Notes: a model not told the origin generated them from the letters alone. Positions 26,697 to 35,575 are shown, counted from the stretch's first letter. The stretch: DNA of 64,000 nucleotides from Pseudomonas palleroniana (GCF_003031675.1 NZ_PYWX01000068.1:124001-188000); one strand, 5' to 3'. Numbers and translations are program-made.

Positions 26697-27899
26697 TCAG
26701 GACCGCGCAGTCACCAGGTGCGGCGGCAGACGGCGCAAGGTCCACAGGGTGACGAGCAGCGCAGCCAGTGCGCACAGTGCGATGCCCACCAGCATCGGCG
26801 CAGGCGTGTGATCGGCAAACACACCGACCAGGGCCATGCACACTGCCCCGGTGATCATCTGGATGGCGCCCAGCAAGGCTGACGCGGAGCCCGCTACCGC
26901 GCCATGATCCTCAAGGGACAGTACCCCGGCCGCCGGCAACAGCAGGCCGAGGAAACCGAAGCCGATAAACAGCAGGCTCATCATTATGGCCAGGTGACTG
27001 CTCCATGTTGTGGTCACCGCGAGCAGACCCAACACGCTGGCGACGGCGATCACTGACCCGCGAATCAGCCGCGCCAACCCATAACGCGCACTCAGGCGCG
27101 CAGTGAGTTGGCTCATGGCAAAGAACGACGCGGCATTGAGCGCAAAGCACAGGCTGAATTGGGTGGGTGTCAGGCCGAAATACTCGATGTACACGAACGG
27201 TGCACTGCCGATGAACACGAAGAAGGTGGCCAGGCCAAAGCCACTGACCAACGACAACCCGATGAACACCGGATCGCGCAATAACGCCCCATAGCTGCCG
27301 ATGGCATTGCCCAGCGTCTTGCCCAGGCGGCGTTCGGCCGGATGGGTTTCGGGCAGTTGCAGCCGCGTCATCACCAGGCACAACACCGACACGACGGCCA
27401 GCACGGCAAACACCTCGCGCCAACTCCAGATCGAGATCACCAGGCTGCCGGCCAGTGGCGCCAGGATCGGCGAAACACTCATGACCAGCATCAACAACGC
27501 CATCAAGCGTGCGGCTTCATGGCCGGTATACAGGTCACGCACTATCGCCCGGGGAATCACCATCCCGGCGCACGCGCCGAAGGCTTGCAGCGCACGAAAG
27601 CCAATCAGCACTTCGATAGTGGGGGCCAGCGCACAGCCGACACTGGCCACGGCAAAAATCGCCAGCCCTGCATAAATCGGCGGCTTGCGCCCGAATACAT
27701 CGCTGATCGGCCCGTAGAACAACTGGCACACGCCGATGATGACGAAGAATACGGTCAGGCTCATCTGCACCGCCGCCGGCGAGGCATGCAGGCTGGCACC
27801 CAGCGTCGGCAACGCCGGCAGGTAGCTGTCGATAGCGAACGGGCCGATGGCCGTGATCAACCCCAGCAACACGGCGAGGCGGGCAATACTACGGGACAT
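26697..27899 (-). CDS. Bcr/CflA-type MFS multidrug efflux transporter
   Basis: 400 residues, twelve membrane helices. Bcr/CflA features: IGPFAIDSYLPALPTLGASL in TM1, the inter-helix motif DVFGRKPPIYAG and the TM5 region VMSVSPILAPLAGSLV. It exports drugs in exchange for protons at the inner membrane. The ATG at 27899 begins the usual MSRSIARLAVLLG stretch; an upstream start at 27920 adds seven residues. It is transcribed alone and diverges from the chemoreceptor at 28036. Confidence 0.9.
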   Translation of the reverse strand: MSRSIARLAVLLGLITAIGPFAIDSYLPALPTLGASLHASPAAVQMSLTVFFVIIGVCQLFYGPISDVFGRKPPIYAGLAIFAVASVGCALAPTIEVLIGFRALQAFGACAGMVIPRAIVRDLYTGHEAARLMALLMLVMSVSPILAPLAGSLVISIWSWREVFAVLAVVSVLCLVMTRLQLPETHPAERRLGKTLGNAIGSYGALLRDPVFIGLSLVSGFGLATFFVFIGSAPFVYIEYFGLTPTQFSLCFALNAASFFAMSQLTARLSARYGLARLIRGSVIAVASVLGLLAVTTTWSSHLAIMMSLLFIGFGFLGLLLPAAGVLSLEDHGAVAGSASALLGAIQMITGAVCMALVGVFADHTPAPMLVGIALCALAALLVTLWTLRRLPPHLVTARS

Positions 27900-28035
27900 G
27901 TGCAGTTCCAGGCGAAGCAAAGGCCGGCCAGCTTAAGGGATTCGTGCAGATCCGCAAACTTGGTCTTCACTGACGACAAAGGCTGCCGATAACGTGGTTA
28001 GCGATATTAAAGCCGTGGGCTATGGGGATATCAGC

Positions 28036-29649
28036 ATGACGATCAAATTGCGCTTGGTGCTATTGATTGCGACCGGACTGCTCACTGCGTTGATCATGAG
28101 CCTGGCCAGTTACCTGGGGAATACCCGGATGGCCGCGGCCGTGCAGGACAACGAGATGAGCATGACGGTGCTGCGTAACCACATGGAAGCCGACATGATG
28201 CACGACGCCCTGCGCGCCGACGTGTTGTCGGCCATGCTGGTGGGCTTGGGGAAAAGCACCAGCACCGCGGCCGAAGTCAATGCGTCGATCAAAGAGCATG
28301 CCGAACACTTTCGGCAAGTGTTGAGCGACAACCTCAAGTTGCCGTTGGACGATGCGCTCAGGGTTAATCTGGAAAAAATCAAACCTACCCTGGACACCTA
28401 CATCAGCGCGGGAGAGCGCATAGTGGCGCTGGCCTTGGACAACCCCGAGGCCGCACGCGGGGAACTGGCGACCTTCAATAGCATCTTCAGCCAGCTTGAA
28501 GATCAGATGGCGACGCTGAGCGAGCAGATTGAAACCAACACCCAGCAAACCAGCGTCGGCACGCAGCAGACCATCCATAACGCCAACCTCACCCTGGCGG
28601 TCGTGCTGATCGCCAGCCTGTTGCTGTTATTGGCCCAGGGCCGCTGGGTCGCGTTGAGTATCATGGCGCCCTTGCGTGCTGCCAGCCGCATTGCCGCAAG
28701 CATTGCTCAAGGCAACTTGAGCGAGCCGATCGTCGAACCCCAGCGCAAGGACGAAGCCAGCTCATTGATCCGCAGCCTGGCGATCATGCAGCGCGACTTG
28801 CGCGGCATGATCGAAGTGGTGCGTAGCAACGCTCACGGCGTCAACGGTATGAGCGAGCAACTGAGCCAGGGTTGCCACGAAGTGGCCGACAGCAGCCAGC
28901 AACAAAGCTCCGCCGCCAGCACCATGGCGGCCGCTGCGAGTGAAATGACCGCCAGCATCGAGGAAATCACCCGGCATTCCGAGCGTGCCTTGAGCATGGC
29001 CAATCAGGCGCAGAGCCTGGCCAAGGACGGTGGGCAGGTGATTCACCAGGTGGTGACTGACATGGACGGTATTGCACGCTCCGCGCAGCAGTCGGCGCAA
29101 GTGATCCGTACGCTGGATAAAGACTCCGAAGCGATCTACAGCATCATCCAAGTGATCAAGGGTATTGCCGACCAGACCAACCTGCTGGCCCTGAACGCCG
29201 CCATTGAAGCCGCCCGGGCGGGAGAGCAAGGGCGTGGTTTTGCGGTGGTCGCCGATGAAGTGCGCAGCCTCGCCGGGCGCACCAGCGCGTCCACCCAGGA
29301 AATCGCCAGCATGGTCGGGCGAATCCAGCAAAGCACCCGCGAAGCGGTGATGAGCATGGAGGAGGGGGTTGCCCAGGTGGATAAAGGCATGGCCGTGACC
29401 GCCGATGTGGAGCGGGCGATCCGAGAGATCCTGCAGGCGACGCTGAACACCACTGAATTGGTGACGGATATTTCCCGCACCATCAGTGAACAGAGCCTGG
29501 CCAGCAATGAAATTGCTCATCAGGTGGAGATGATCGCCGGCATGTCGCAAAACAACAGCCGGGTCATCGGTGAAACCGCCTCGACGACAGACGAGTTGTC
29601 GAGCCTGGCGGGTAAGCTGTCGCAGTCGGTGGACCGGTTTCAGCTGTAA
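28036..29649 (+). CDS. Methyl-accepting chemotaxis protein
   Basis: 537 residues. TM1 (about 6-28), a periplasmic helical ligand domain (about 30-190), TM2 (ANLTLAVVLIASLLLLLA), a HAMP domain, and a long cytoplasmic signalling domain with the hairpin tip DQTNLLALNAAIEAARAGEQ. The C-terminus lacks a CheR-binding pentapeptide. The ATG at 28036 has GGGGAT upstream and begins directly before TM1. A stand-alone receptor; ligand unknown. Confidence 0.93.
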   Translation: MTIKLRLVLLIATGLLTALIMSLASYLGNTRMAAAVQDNEMSMTVLRNHMEADMMHDALRADVLSAMLVGLGKSTSTAAEVNASIKEHAEHFRQVLSDNLKLPLDDALRVNLEKIKPTLDTYISAGERIVALALDNPEAARGELATFNSIFSQLEDQMATLSEQIETNTQQTSVGTQQTIHNANLTLAVVLIASLLLLLAQGRWVALSIMAPLRAASRIAASIAQGNLSEPIVEPQRKDEASSLIRSLAIMQRDLRGMIEVVRSNAHGVNGMSEQLSQGCHEVADSSQQQSSAASTMAAAASEMTASIEEITRHSERALSMANQAQSLAKDGGQVIHQVVTDMDGIARSAQQSAQVIRTLDKDSEAIYSIIQVIKGIADQTNLLALNAAIEAARAGEQGRGFAVVADEVRSLAGRTSASTQEIASMVGRIQQSTREAVMSMEEGVAQVDKGMAVTADVERAIREILQATLNTTELVTDISRTISEQSLASNEIAHQVEMIAGMSQNNSRVIGETASTTDELSSLAGKLSQSVDRFQL

Positions 29650-29670
29650 GGCAGGCCCGGTTCTTCAAGG

Positions 29671-29697
29671 AAAACGCCCGGCATCGCCGGGCGTTTT
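29671..29697. terminator. Bidirectional terminator between chemoreceptor and tautomerase genes
   Basis: Perfect 12-bp arms AAAACGCCCGGC/GCCGGGCGTTTT with a three-base loop; T-tract on both strands. It serves the convergent stops at 29649 and 29707. Confidence 0.9.
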
Positions 29698-29706
29698 CTT
29701 GCCTGC

Positions 29707-30180
29707 TCAGCTGGGTAACAGCGTGCCGGCGGCGTCTGCCACAACCTCCTGGCGTGCATACCCGGCTACCCTGATGAAATCCGCCAGATGCCAGATATCG
29801 CCGTTAGCGGCCCAGGTTCCATCCATCACGTCACTTATCACGATGGATGTCATCAGCACAGGATCGCGCGCGCCCAGGCAGCCGGCAATTGCCTTATGCA
29901 GGGCTGCGGCGTAGTGAGCCCGGCGTCCCGCATCCAATTCTCCGGCAGGAGCCAGTACCTGTATGTGGCAGGGCACAACTTGGTCAAAGTTGCTCTGGCC
30001 GCCGCATAGCCAGTGTGCAGCAGGCACCTCATCAAGCATGACCCAGGACAGCAGCCGCTGACGAGGGTCACTGCCGAGCCCGGTGGCTTCTACCGCTGCG
30101 CAGTCAACAGCGGCCAGAAGCTGTTGAAGGGTGTTTGCACTCAACACATTGGCGGGCAACTTAATCGTGATATTTGGCAT
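29707..30180 (-). CDS. Tautomerase-superfamily protein (fused 4-OT-like)
   Basis: 157 residues. It begins MPNITIKLP, giving an N-terminal Pro after Met removal, the catalytic base of 4-oxalocrotonate tautomerase-type enzymes. The length fits two beta-alpha-beta units in one chain; the second half carries the repeat-like VPCHIQVLAPAGELDAGRR followed by a helix, then ends in a tautomerase-like SIVISDVMDGTWAANGD. Substrate unknown. It is divergent from the GlxA-type regulator at 30275, which may control it. Confidence 0.75.
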   Translation of the reverse strand: MPNITIKLPANVLSANTLQQLLAAVDCAAVEATGLGSDPRQRLLSWVMLDEVPAAHWLCGGQSNFDQVVPCHIQVLAPAGELDAGRRAHYAAALHKAIAGCLGARDPVLMTSIVISDVMDGTWAANGDIWHLADFIRVAGYARQEVVADAAGTLLPS

Positions 30181-30274
30181 ACAGAGATGTTCCGGATGAG
30201 AGGGACGCCATTGAAACGTTATGCACCTTGAGATGAAATTGGCCGATCAGACATCTTTCGTGCAGAATCGGCCA

Positions 30275-31234
30275 ATGCACGATTTTATTGTTGTTGTCCC
30301 CCCTGGCGCGTTTGCCTCCAGTGTCACCTTGACCCTGGACATACTTTCCACTGCCGCAAAGTTGGCACCCCGGTTGGGTCTGCCGGCGCCACGCTGGATG
30401 GTCTGCTCGACGGCAGGAGGGCGCGTTTCATTAGGGGCAGGTCTGAGCCTGCTCACGCAGCGTTTGGTACTCCCGTCTGATGGGCGAGCCTGTTGGATTC
30501 TGCCTGGATTGGATGTTGATGATCCGGTCGCGCTGAAGTCGAGCTTATTGCAGCCCGAGATGGCGCCGATACTGACCGCCTTGAGTCAGCATGTGGCCGC
30601 TGGCGGGACGGTTGCAGCGTCATGTTCTGCCGTATTTCTTTTGCACGCAGCGGGGCTGACAGACGGCAAGACGCTGACGACCACCTGGTGGCTGGCCGCC
30701 ACATTGCGCCAACGGGTTGCAGGTCGCTGCAATGTCGACCCGGACCGGATGGTGATTGAGGACGCCCCGCTGGTGACTGCGGGAGCCGCGTTGGGGCACA
30801 CCGATTTATTGATGCACTTGATCGGCCAACGTTTCGGGCCGGAACTGGTCGCGGCGGTGGCCAAGGCTTTGCTTTTAAATCAGCGCCAACTGCAATCACC
30901 CTTTATGGTGCCGGCGTTGATGGCCCAAGGTGAACTGGTTGCTGAGTTGATCGCTCATATCGAGGCGTCGCTGCCAACTCCGATGAGTGTGGATGCTCTG
31001 GCACAAACGATGCGAATGAGCACACGAACGCTCTCCAGGCAAGTATCCAAGGCGACAGGACGGGGGCCGTTGCACTTGATTCGAACAGTCCAGTTGAATA
31101 GGGCGCGAGCGCTCCTGGAGAGTAGTCGCTGTTCGGTGGAGTCTGTGGCCGGGCAAGTGGGGTTCAGCGACCCAACCGCTTTGCGCCGCCTCTTGAAGAA
31201 ATACCTGAATGCCACTCCGAGGCAACTGAGGTAG
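30275..31234 (+). CDS. GlxA-family AraC-type transcriptional regulator
   Basis: 319 residues. The N-terminal DJ-1/PfpI-like domain starts MHDFIVVVPPGAFA, with the nucleophile-elbow-like AASCSAVFLLHAAGL; the C-terminal AraC domain has two helix-turn-helix units (MSVDALAQTMRMSTRTLSRQ and VESVAGQVGFSDPTALRRL). Such regulators sense small metabolites and activate neighbouring operons. The ATG at 30275 begins the domain; in-frame ATGs at 30221 and 30233 would add a non-family extension. The divergent neighbour is the tautomerase-like gene. Confidence 0.88.
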   Translation: MHDFIVVVPPGAFASSVTLTLDILSTAAKLAPRLGLPAPRWMVCSTAGGRVSLGAGLSLLTQRLVLPSDGRACWILPGLDVDDPVALKSSLLQPEMAPILTALSQHVAAGGTVAASCSAVFLLHAAGLTDGKTLTTTWWLAATLRQRVAGRCNVDPDRMVIEDAPLVTAGAALGHTDLLMHLIGQRFGPELVAAVAKALLLNQRQLQSPFMVPALMAQGELVAELIAHIEASLPTPMSVDALAQTMRMSTRTLSRQVSKATGRGPLHLIRTVQLNRARALLESSRCSVESVAGQVGFSDPTALRRLLKKYLNATPRQLR

Positions 31235-31274
31235 GCCGCTTTGGGCAACGGCTAGCCAGGTCATCAGGCAGGGG

Positions 31275-34088
31275 CTACTTGAGCCCGATGCGTTTACGCA
31301 TCTGCGCTGTGATGGTCTGTCGGGTTCCCGGCATATCCGCCCACGGATCAACCTTGAGTGTCTCCAGGCGTTGAGGGAGGTTGTGGATGTTCCACGCGTT
31401 GGCGCCTTTGATCCCTTTGAGTTCCTCTCTGAAAATCGGCACCGACACCGGCAAGCCCTCGCGGCTACGCGGTGAATAGGCGCTTATCGTGGTCGCACCC
31501 AGGCCATTGCGCAGGTAGTCGATGAAAGTCCGTCCCACCCGGTTCTTCGGCCCGGAAACTGCCGAGAACCGATCGGGAAGCAGGTTGGCGATATGTTTGA
31601 CAATCGCATGGCTAAAGCTTTTGACCGCGTCCCAGTCGGCTTTCGGCGTCAACGGCACGACAATGTGGATACCCTTGCCGCCGCTGGTTTTCAGGAACGA
31701 CTTGAGCCCCAGCTCGTCCAGTACCGTCAATGTCAGCTGGGTGGCCTCGACCATGCTTTTCCATGGCAGGGCCGGGTCGGGGTCAAGGTCGAGAATAAAC
31801 CGGTCAGGGCGATGCAGATCTTTGGAAACGGCGTTCCAGGTATGCAGTTCAATCGTGCTCATCTGCACGGCGCCGATCAGTGCTTCCAGGTTGTTGATCA
31901 ACATGACAGGGTGGCCGGTCTCTGCCTTGCCGATGATTTCGATGCCGGGGATTGCCAGACGCTGCGGGTTTTTCTGGAAAAACAGCTCTGCGCCGATGCC
32001 GTCCGGCGCGCGCACCAGCGCGACGGGGCGATTGAGTAACTGCGGTAGAAGCCAGTCAGAGACGGCGATGCAGTAGTCCACCAGGTCACGTTTGGTTGCG
32101 CCGCTGCTGGGGTCAATCACTCGTTGCGGATGGGTGAGCCGAATGGTGGTTGATGCATCGTCGCCGGCTTTACCTTTGGCTTTCGCCGCGATTGCCTGTT
32201 TTCGGGTCGGCTTTTTCTCCACTTCAGCGGCATGGGCCGGGCGCTCTTCGATGATCGACTGCGCGGGTTTATCGTTGCGCAGGCCCTGGAACACGGCTTG
32301 GCGTACGGAACCTTCCTGGGTGATCTCGGCAAAGGTGACCTCGGCCAGCAGCGCAGGCTTCAGCCAGTGCACGTCCTTGGCTTCAAAGCCCTTGGGAGGG
32401 TTGACGACTGCCGGCTGCTTGACTTCGAGGGGGGTTAATTGTGCGTAGATCGTATTCAGTGTGGCCTGGTTGAAGCCGGTGCCAACCTTTCCTGCGTATT
32501 TGAGCTCACCGCTAACTTGGTCGTGCAGCCCCAGCAGCAGCGCTCCGAACTTACTGCGCGAGCCTTTCGGCTCGGTGTAGCCGACAATCACGAATTCCTG
32601 TCGCCGTTTGCATTTGAGCTTGATCCAGTCGCCGCTGCGGCGTGATGCGTAGGCACTGCCAACACGTTTGCCGATAAGACCCTCCATTTGCATCTCGCAT
32701 GCGCTATCCAGCAACGCCTGCGGTGTTTCGGCGAAGTCTTGCGAATACCTGAGAGCCTCATCTTCATTGCGCGCCAGTATCCCGGACAAGGCTTCCCGGC
32801 GCTGTTCGACGGGCACCTCGCGCAAGTCCATGCCGTCGAGAAAGGGCATATCGAAGAGGTAGTAGACAATATTGCCGTCGCGGCCCAGTTCAAAGGCATT
32901 TTGCAGGGCCTGGAAATCGGGAACGCCTTGCGCGTTGGCAACCACGATTTCGCCATCCAGCCACGCGGACTTCAAGGCCAGGCCGGCAATGGCTTCGGCC
33001 TGGCGAGGCAGCTTGTGTGTCCAGTCATGGCCGTTGCGGGTAAACAACCGCACCTTACCCTTATCCACCCGCGCCATGATGCGGTAACCGTCGAATTTGA
33101 CTTCATAGCGCCAATCACCCTCAGGGGCTGAATCCACCAGCGTGGCCAGTTCCGGCTTCAGACTTTCCGGGAGAGCGCTGGGCCGCGCATTGGCCAACTC
33201 TGGTTGTCCCGGTTTGGCCGGTGACGTGGACGGTTTCTCGGCGGGTTTGGATGCTGCCGGTTTAGCTGCGCGCTTCTTTTGCGCGACGGTGCGCCGCTGC
33301 TGTACGCCGGCTGAGATCTCGATCCAGGTCGGCGCATGGTCGCTGGGGTGCTCTTCACCCCGGACCCAGGCGTCTACGCCGGCGTTCTTGAGGTGAGGGG
33401 CGAGTACCGGGTTCAGCAGCAGGTGGTCGATGCGCAAACCGGAGTTCTTCTGCCAATGCTGGCGGAAATAATCCCAGAACGTGTACACACGCTCTTGCGG
33501 GTACAAGTGTCTCAGCGAGTCGATCCAACCCTGGCTCAGCAGCCTTTGAAAGCATTCGCGGCTTTCTGGTTGAAGGAGCGCATCCTTGAGCCAGGAGCGG
33601 GGGTTGTAGATATCCAGGTCGGTGGGGACGACGTTGTAGTCGCCCGCCAGCACCACCGGGTGTTCGCTGGCTTGCAGCGTTTCTGCATGCGCAATCAGAT
33701 GCTCGAACCACTTGAGCTTGTAATCGAATTTGGGACCTGGCTGCGGGTTTCCGTTGGGCAGGTACAGGCACCCGACGACAACCCCATGCACAGCCGCTTC
33801 AAGATAGCGAGACTGCGAGTCGTCCTGAGCGCCGGGCAAGCCTTTATGAATCAACAGGGGCTCGGAGTCGCGCGCCAGAATGGCCACGCCGTTCCACGCA
33901 GCTTGACCATGATGCAATGAGCCATAGCCCACCGCCTCCAGATCGCTTGCCGGGAAAGCCTTGTCCTGGGCCTTCAGTTCCTGCAGGCACACGATGTCGG
34001 GGCGTTCTTTTTCAAGCCACTGCAGGAGGTTGGGCAGTCGCGTCCCTATGCCGTTGACGTTGAACGTGGCGATCTTGAGATTGCGCAT
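31275..34088 (-). CDS. LigD-type NHEJ ligase-polymerase with N-terminal exonuclease III domain
   Basis: 937 residues in one uninterrupted frame, three enzymes in order. Residues 1-262: exonuclease III/AP-endonuclease (EEP fold) with all key residues: Asn10 (TFNVNG), Glu37 (LQELKAQ), Tyr109 (LYLPNG), Asp150/Asn152 (GDYNV), Asp221 (RIDHLLLNP), Asp250-His251 (HPSDHAPTW). Residues 263-305: Lys/Ala/Pro-rich linker. Residues 312-612: ATP-dependent ligase with Lys331 in EVKFDGYR, YYLFDMPFLDG, EGLIGKR and WIKLKCKR. Residues 645-937: LigD polymerase/primase with Asp767/Asp769 in LDLDPDP. Usual Pseudomonas LigD is phosphoesterase-ligase-polymerase; here the phosphoesterase is absent. The ATG at 34088 has GGGAGG nine bases upstream. 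No ku gene is visible in the window. Confidence 0.93.
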   Translation of the reverse strand: MRNLKIATFNVNGIGTRLPNLLQWLEKERPDIVCLQELKAQDKAFPASDLEAVGYGSLHHGQAAWNGVAILARDSEPLLIHKGLPGAQDDSQSRYLEAAVHGVVVGCLYLPNGNPQPGPKFDYKLKWFEHLIAHAETLQASEHPVVLAGDYNVVPTDLDIYNPRSWLKDALLQPESRECFQRLLSQGWIDSLRHLYPQERVYTFWDYFRQHWQKNSGLRIDHLLLNPVLAPHLKNAGVDAWVRGEEHPSDHAPTWIEISAGVQQRRTVAQKKRAAKPAASKPAEKPSTSPAKPGQPELANARPSALPESLKPELATLVDSAPEGDWRYEVKFDGYRIMARVDKGKVRLFTRNGHDWTHKLPRQAEAIAGLALKSAWLDGEIVVANAQGVPDFQALQNAFELGRDGNIVYYLFDMPFLDGMDLREVPVEQRREALSGILARNEDEALRYSQDFAETPQALLDSACEMQMEGLIGKRVGSAYASRRSGDWIKLKCKRRQEFVIVGYTEPKGSRSKFGALLLGLHDQVSGELKYAGKVGTGFNQATLNTIYAQLTPLEVKQPAVVNPPKGFEAKDVHWLKPALLAEVTFAEITQEGSVRQAVFQGLRNDKPAQSIIEERPAHAAEVEKKPTRKQAIAAKAKGKAGDDASTTIRLTHPQRVIDPSSGATKRDLVDYCIAVSDWLLPQLLNRPVALVRAPDGIGAELFFQKNPQRLAIPGIEIIGKAETGHPVMLINNLEALIGAVQMSTIELHTWNAVSKDLHRPDRFILDLDPDPALPWKSMVEATQLTLTVLDELGLKSFLKTSGGKGIHIVVPLTPKADWDAVKSFSHAIVKHIANLLPDRFSAVSGPKNRVGRTFIDYLRNGLGATTISAYSPRSREGLPVSVPIFREELKGIKGANAWNIHNLPQRLETLKVDPWADMPGTRQTITAQMRKRIGLK

Positions 34089-34112
34089 TGCGTCCATCCT
34101 CCCTTTATTCAC

Positions 34113-34347
34113 ATGGCTTTTAATCCGAGTGCCGCGAAGTGACGTGAGTTCATAATCACTCCCGCAGAGAGATTTGGAACAACTGTCCCAACGGCCCAGT
34201 CATGTTTATGTACGACACAGTCCATATGCAGAGGGGCCGGCACGCTGCTTTCGCAGATTGAAGGGCGCGGATCGTTCCGCACATGATTGGCCCGCACCGA
34301 GTGCGGGCTATTTTTATGGACTTGATATCAGTATTAGAACGGCAAGT
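34113..34347 (+). ncRNA. Possible small RNA ending at a terminator (candidate)
   Basis: This stretch lies between the LigD-like start and the DUF6555-like gene. No + strand gene precedes it, yet a strong + strand terminator lies at 34290-34316, so a short transcript starting near 34150-34200 is possible. Weak ORFs at 34109-34297 (-) and 34174-34401 (+) lack ribosome sites. Candidate only. Confidence 0.25.
34290..34316 (+). terminator. Rho-independent terminator on the + strand
   Basis: GCCCGCAC and GTGCGGGC pair around a three-base loop, followed by CTATTTTTAT on the + strand. On the - strand no T-tract follows. Confidence 0.75.
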
Positions 34348-34617
34348 TTATTCGGGCGGAGGCGGCGTATAGGGTTGTGCGACAAATGGAATATTCCCTG
34401 AGGGACGCCATCTCACATTTTCAAGTCCATAACGTTCAGCGAGCGGTTTGCTTATGCGTTTGATCTTATCGTTGCGCGACTTGGGGATGATGCCTATGCC
34501 TGCATCGCAACATGCCCAGTGCCACGCCTCTTCATTGGTCATGGCTTCACATCTTATTATGAAAGATTTAGGGGTGTGATGAAGTTCATACTCGATAATA
34601 TATAGCGTGTTTTTCAT
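34348..34617 (-). CDS. DUF6555-like small protein, copy 1
   Basis: 89 residues, no signal peptide. Conserved core: HTPKSFIIRCEAMTNEEAWH, WACCDAGIGIIP, KRISKPLAERYG and VRWRPSGNI. The same pattern occurs in the paralogue at 43257-43505; both match what I recall as DUF6555, a Pseudomonas family of unknown function. The product is small, cytosolic and rich in Trp and Cys. It stands upstream, on the same strand, of the LigD-like gene and downstream of the ClpP-like gene. Confidence 0.75.
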   Translation of the reverse strand: MKNTLYIIEYELHHTPKSFIIRCEAMTNEEAWHWACCDAGIGIIPKSRNDKIKRISKPLAERYGLENVRWRPSGNIPFVAQPYTPPPPE

Positions 34618-34726
34618 GTGAGCTCCTTCTGAATGTTGTCATCAAGTCAGAAAGTGTTCTGAATTCGAAGCGGCTTTCCTTCGCGTTTCTTGATTGGGGC
34701 GTCGTTGCCTGGCTAGGGTTGCCAGG

Positions 34727-35278
34727 CTAGGAATGAATGAAGCTGCATACACATTCCGCCGGGATGACGGGCAATTCGATTGCATGGATGAGGCCGCTGG
34801 CCAGCGCCTGATGTGGATCAAGAATGCGCGGGGCGGCGATCAAATAGTTTTCGGTGTCCAGCTTTTCAACGGCCTGCGCGGTTCGCTGCGCAACGATGCG
34901 CGCATACAACTGCAAGTCGTAATCCAGGCTCATGGCGTACTCAGACATGCGCGAATGATCCACGGCGCCCTGTACATGCCAGTGAAACGGATGGAACAGG
35001 AACTTGCTGTGCTCGCACGCCGTTCTGCGTTCGCCCGCCAGGAAAATGATATTGCCCATGGATTCCACGGTGCCCAGGTTGTGCGTATGCACCGGAATCG
35101 GCAGGGCCAGTAAAAAGTTGTACATCGTGAAGCCATAACTGCACTCACCGCCCATGGTCGCGATGTTCACGATCAAGCCGGTCGCGTTCTGCTGGACAGC
35201 CAATGACGATTTTTCGATGAGTTGGCTGCAGGTCGACGCGTTGACCGGGCCTGTGAAGTTGATGATATGCAAAGGCAT
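34727..35278 (-). CDS. Orphan ClpP-like serine peptidase family protein
   Basis: 183 residues, ClpP/crotonase fold. Ser73 in TVESMGNIIFLAG and His96 in KFLFHPFHW match the catalytic Ser and His of ClpP (23 residues apart versus about 25). The third residue is uncertain: the segment matching the ClpP Asp region reads EKLDTENYLIAA, with a following insertion before DPHQALASGLI. No clpX/clpA is adjacent, and the protein lacks the ClpP N-terminal gating loop, so it is not the housekeeping protease. It may be an ATPase-independent or regulatory homologue in this stress island. Confidence 0.8.
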   Translation of the reverse strand: MPLHIINFTGPVNASTCSQLIEKSSLAVQQNATGLIVNIATMGGECSYGFTMYNFLLALPIPVHTHNLGTVESMGNIIFLAGERRTACEHSKFLFHPFHWHVQGAVDHSRMSEYAMSLDYDLQLYARIVAQRTAQAVEKLDTENYLIAAPRILDPHQALASGLIHAIELPVIPAECVCSFIHS

Positions 35279-35328
35279 AAGGCACCTCTGAGTCAGGGAT
35301 GGCTACCGTTGATGAATAACCAGCACTG

Positions 35329-35517
35329 CTACGGAGTTCGTTCACAGATGGGAGGTGTCTGTGAGGACCGGACAGTGGCCTCCGCATGCTCGACAGTTTC
35401 CATCCGCTCATAACAATTCGGGGGTTTCGGCAATGTCTTGGCGGCGTCTACCGCTCGCGTTTCACGGGCGGTCGGCGGTTGAGGGGCGTGTCGCTGAGGT
35501 TCGGGTGCCGCGTGCAT
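35329..35517 (-). CDS. Doubtful small ORF, 62 residues
   Basis: Pro/Ala/Arg-rich and without recognisable motif. A GGAG lies nine bases before the ATG, which is the only support. It begins just beyond the terminator of the KGG gene, so it would need its own promoter. It may be a chance ORF. Confidence 0.25.
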   Translation of the reverse strand: MHAAPEPQRHAPQPPTARETRAVDAAKTLPKPPNCYERMETVEHAEATVRSSQTPPICERTP

Positions 35518-35542
35518 GGTGTGTGCTCCAGCTTGAAATGAA

Positions 35543-35562
35543 GGGGCAGCCCAGGCTGCCCC
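35543..35562 (-). terminator. Terminator of the first KGG gene
   Basis: GGGGCAGC/GCTGCCCC arms with a four-base loop, followed on the - strand by TTCATTTC, 14 bp beyond the KGG stop. The second KGG gene has an equivalent hairpin. Confidence 0.65.
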
Positions 35563-35575
35563 CCGTTTGGATCAC

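Noticed and set aside
31275..34088. The idea that the ExoIII and ligase parts are separate overlapping genes or a frameshifted pair
   Set aside because: One frame without stop runs through both, the linker is typical low-complexity Lys/Ala/Pro, and no ribosome site or start codon with family start is visible at the ligase border. An assembly error cannot be excluded from the sequence alone.
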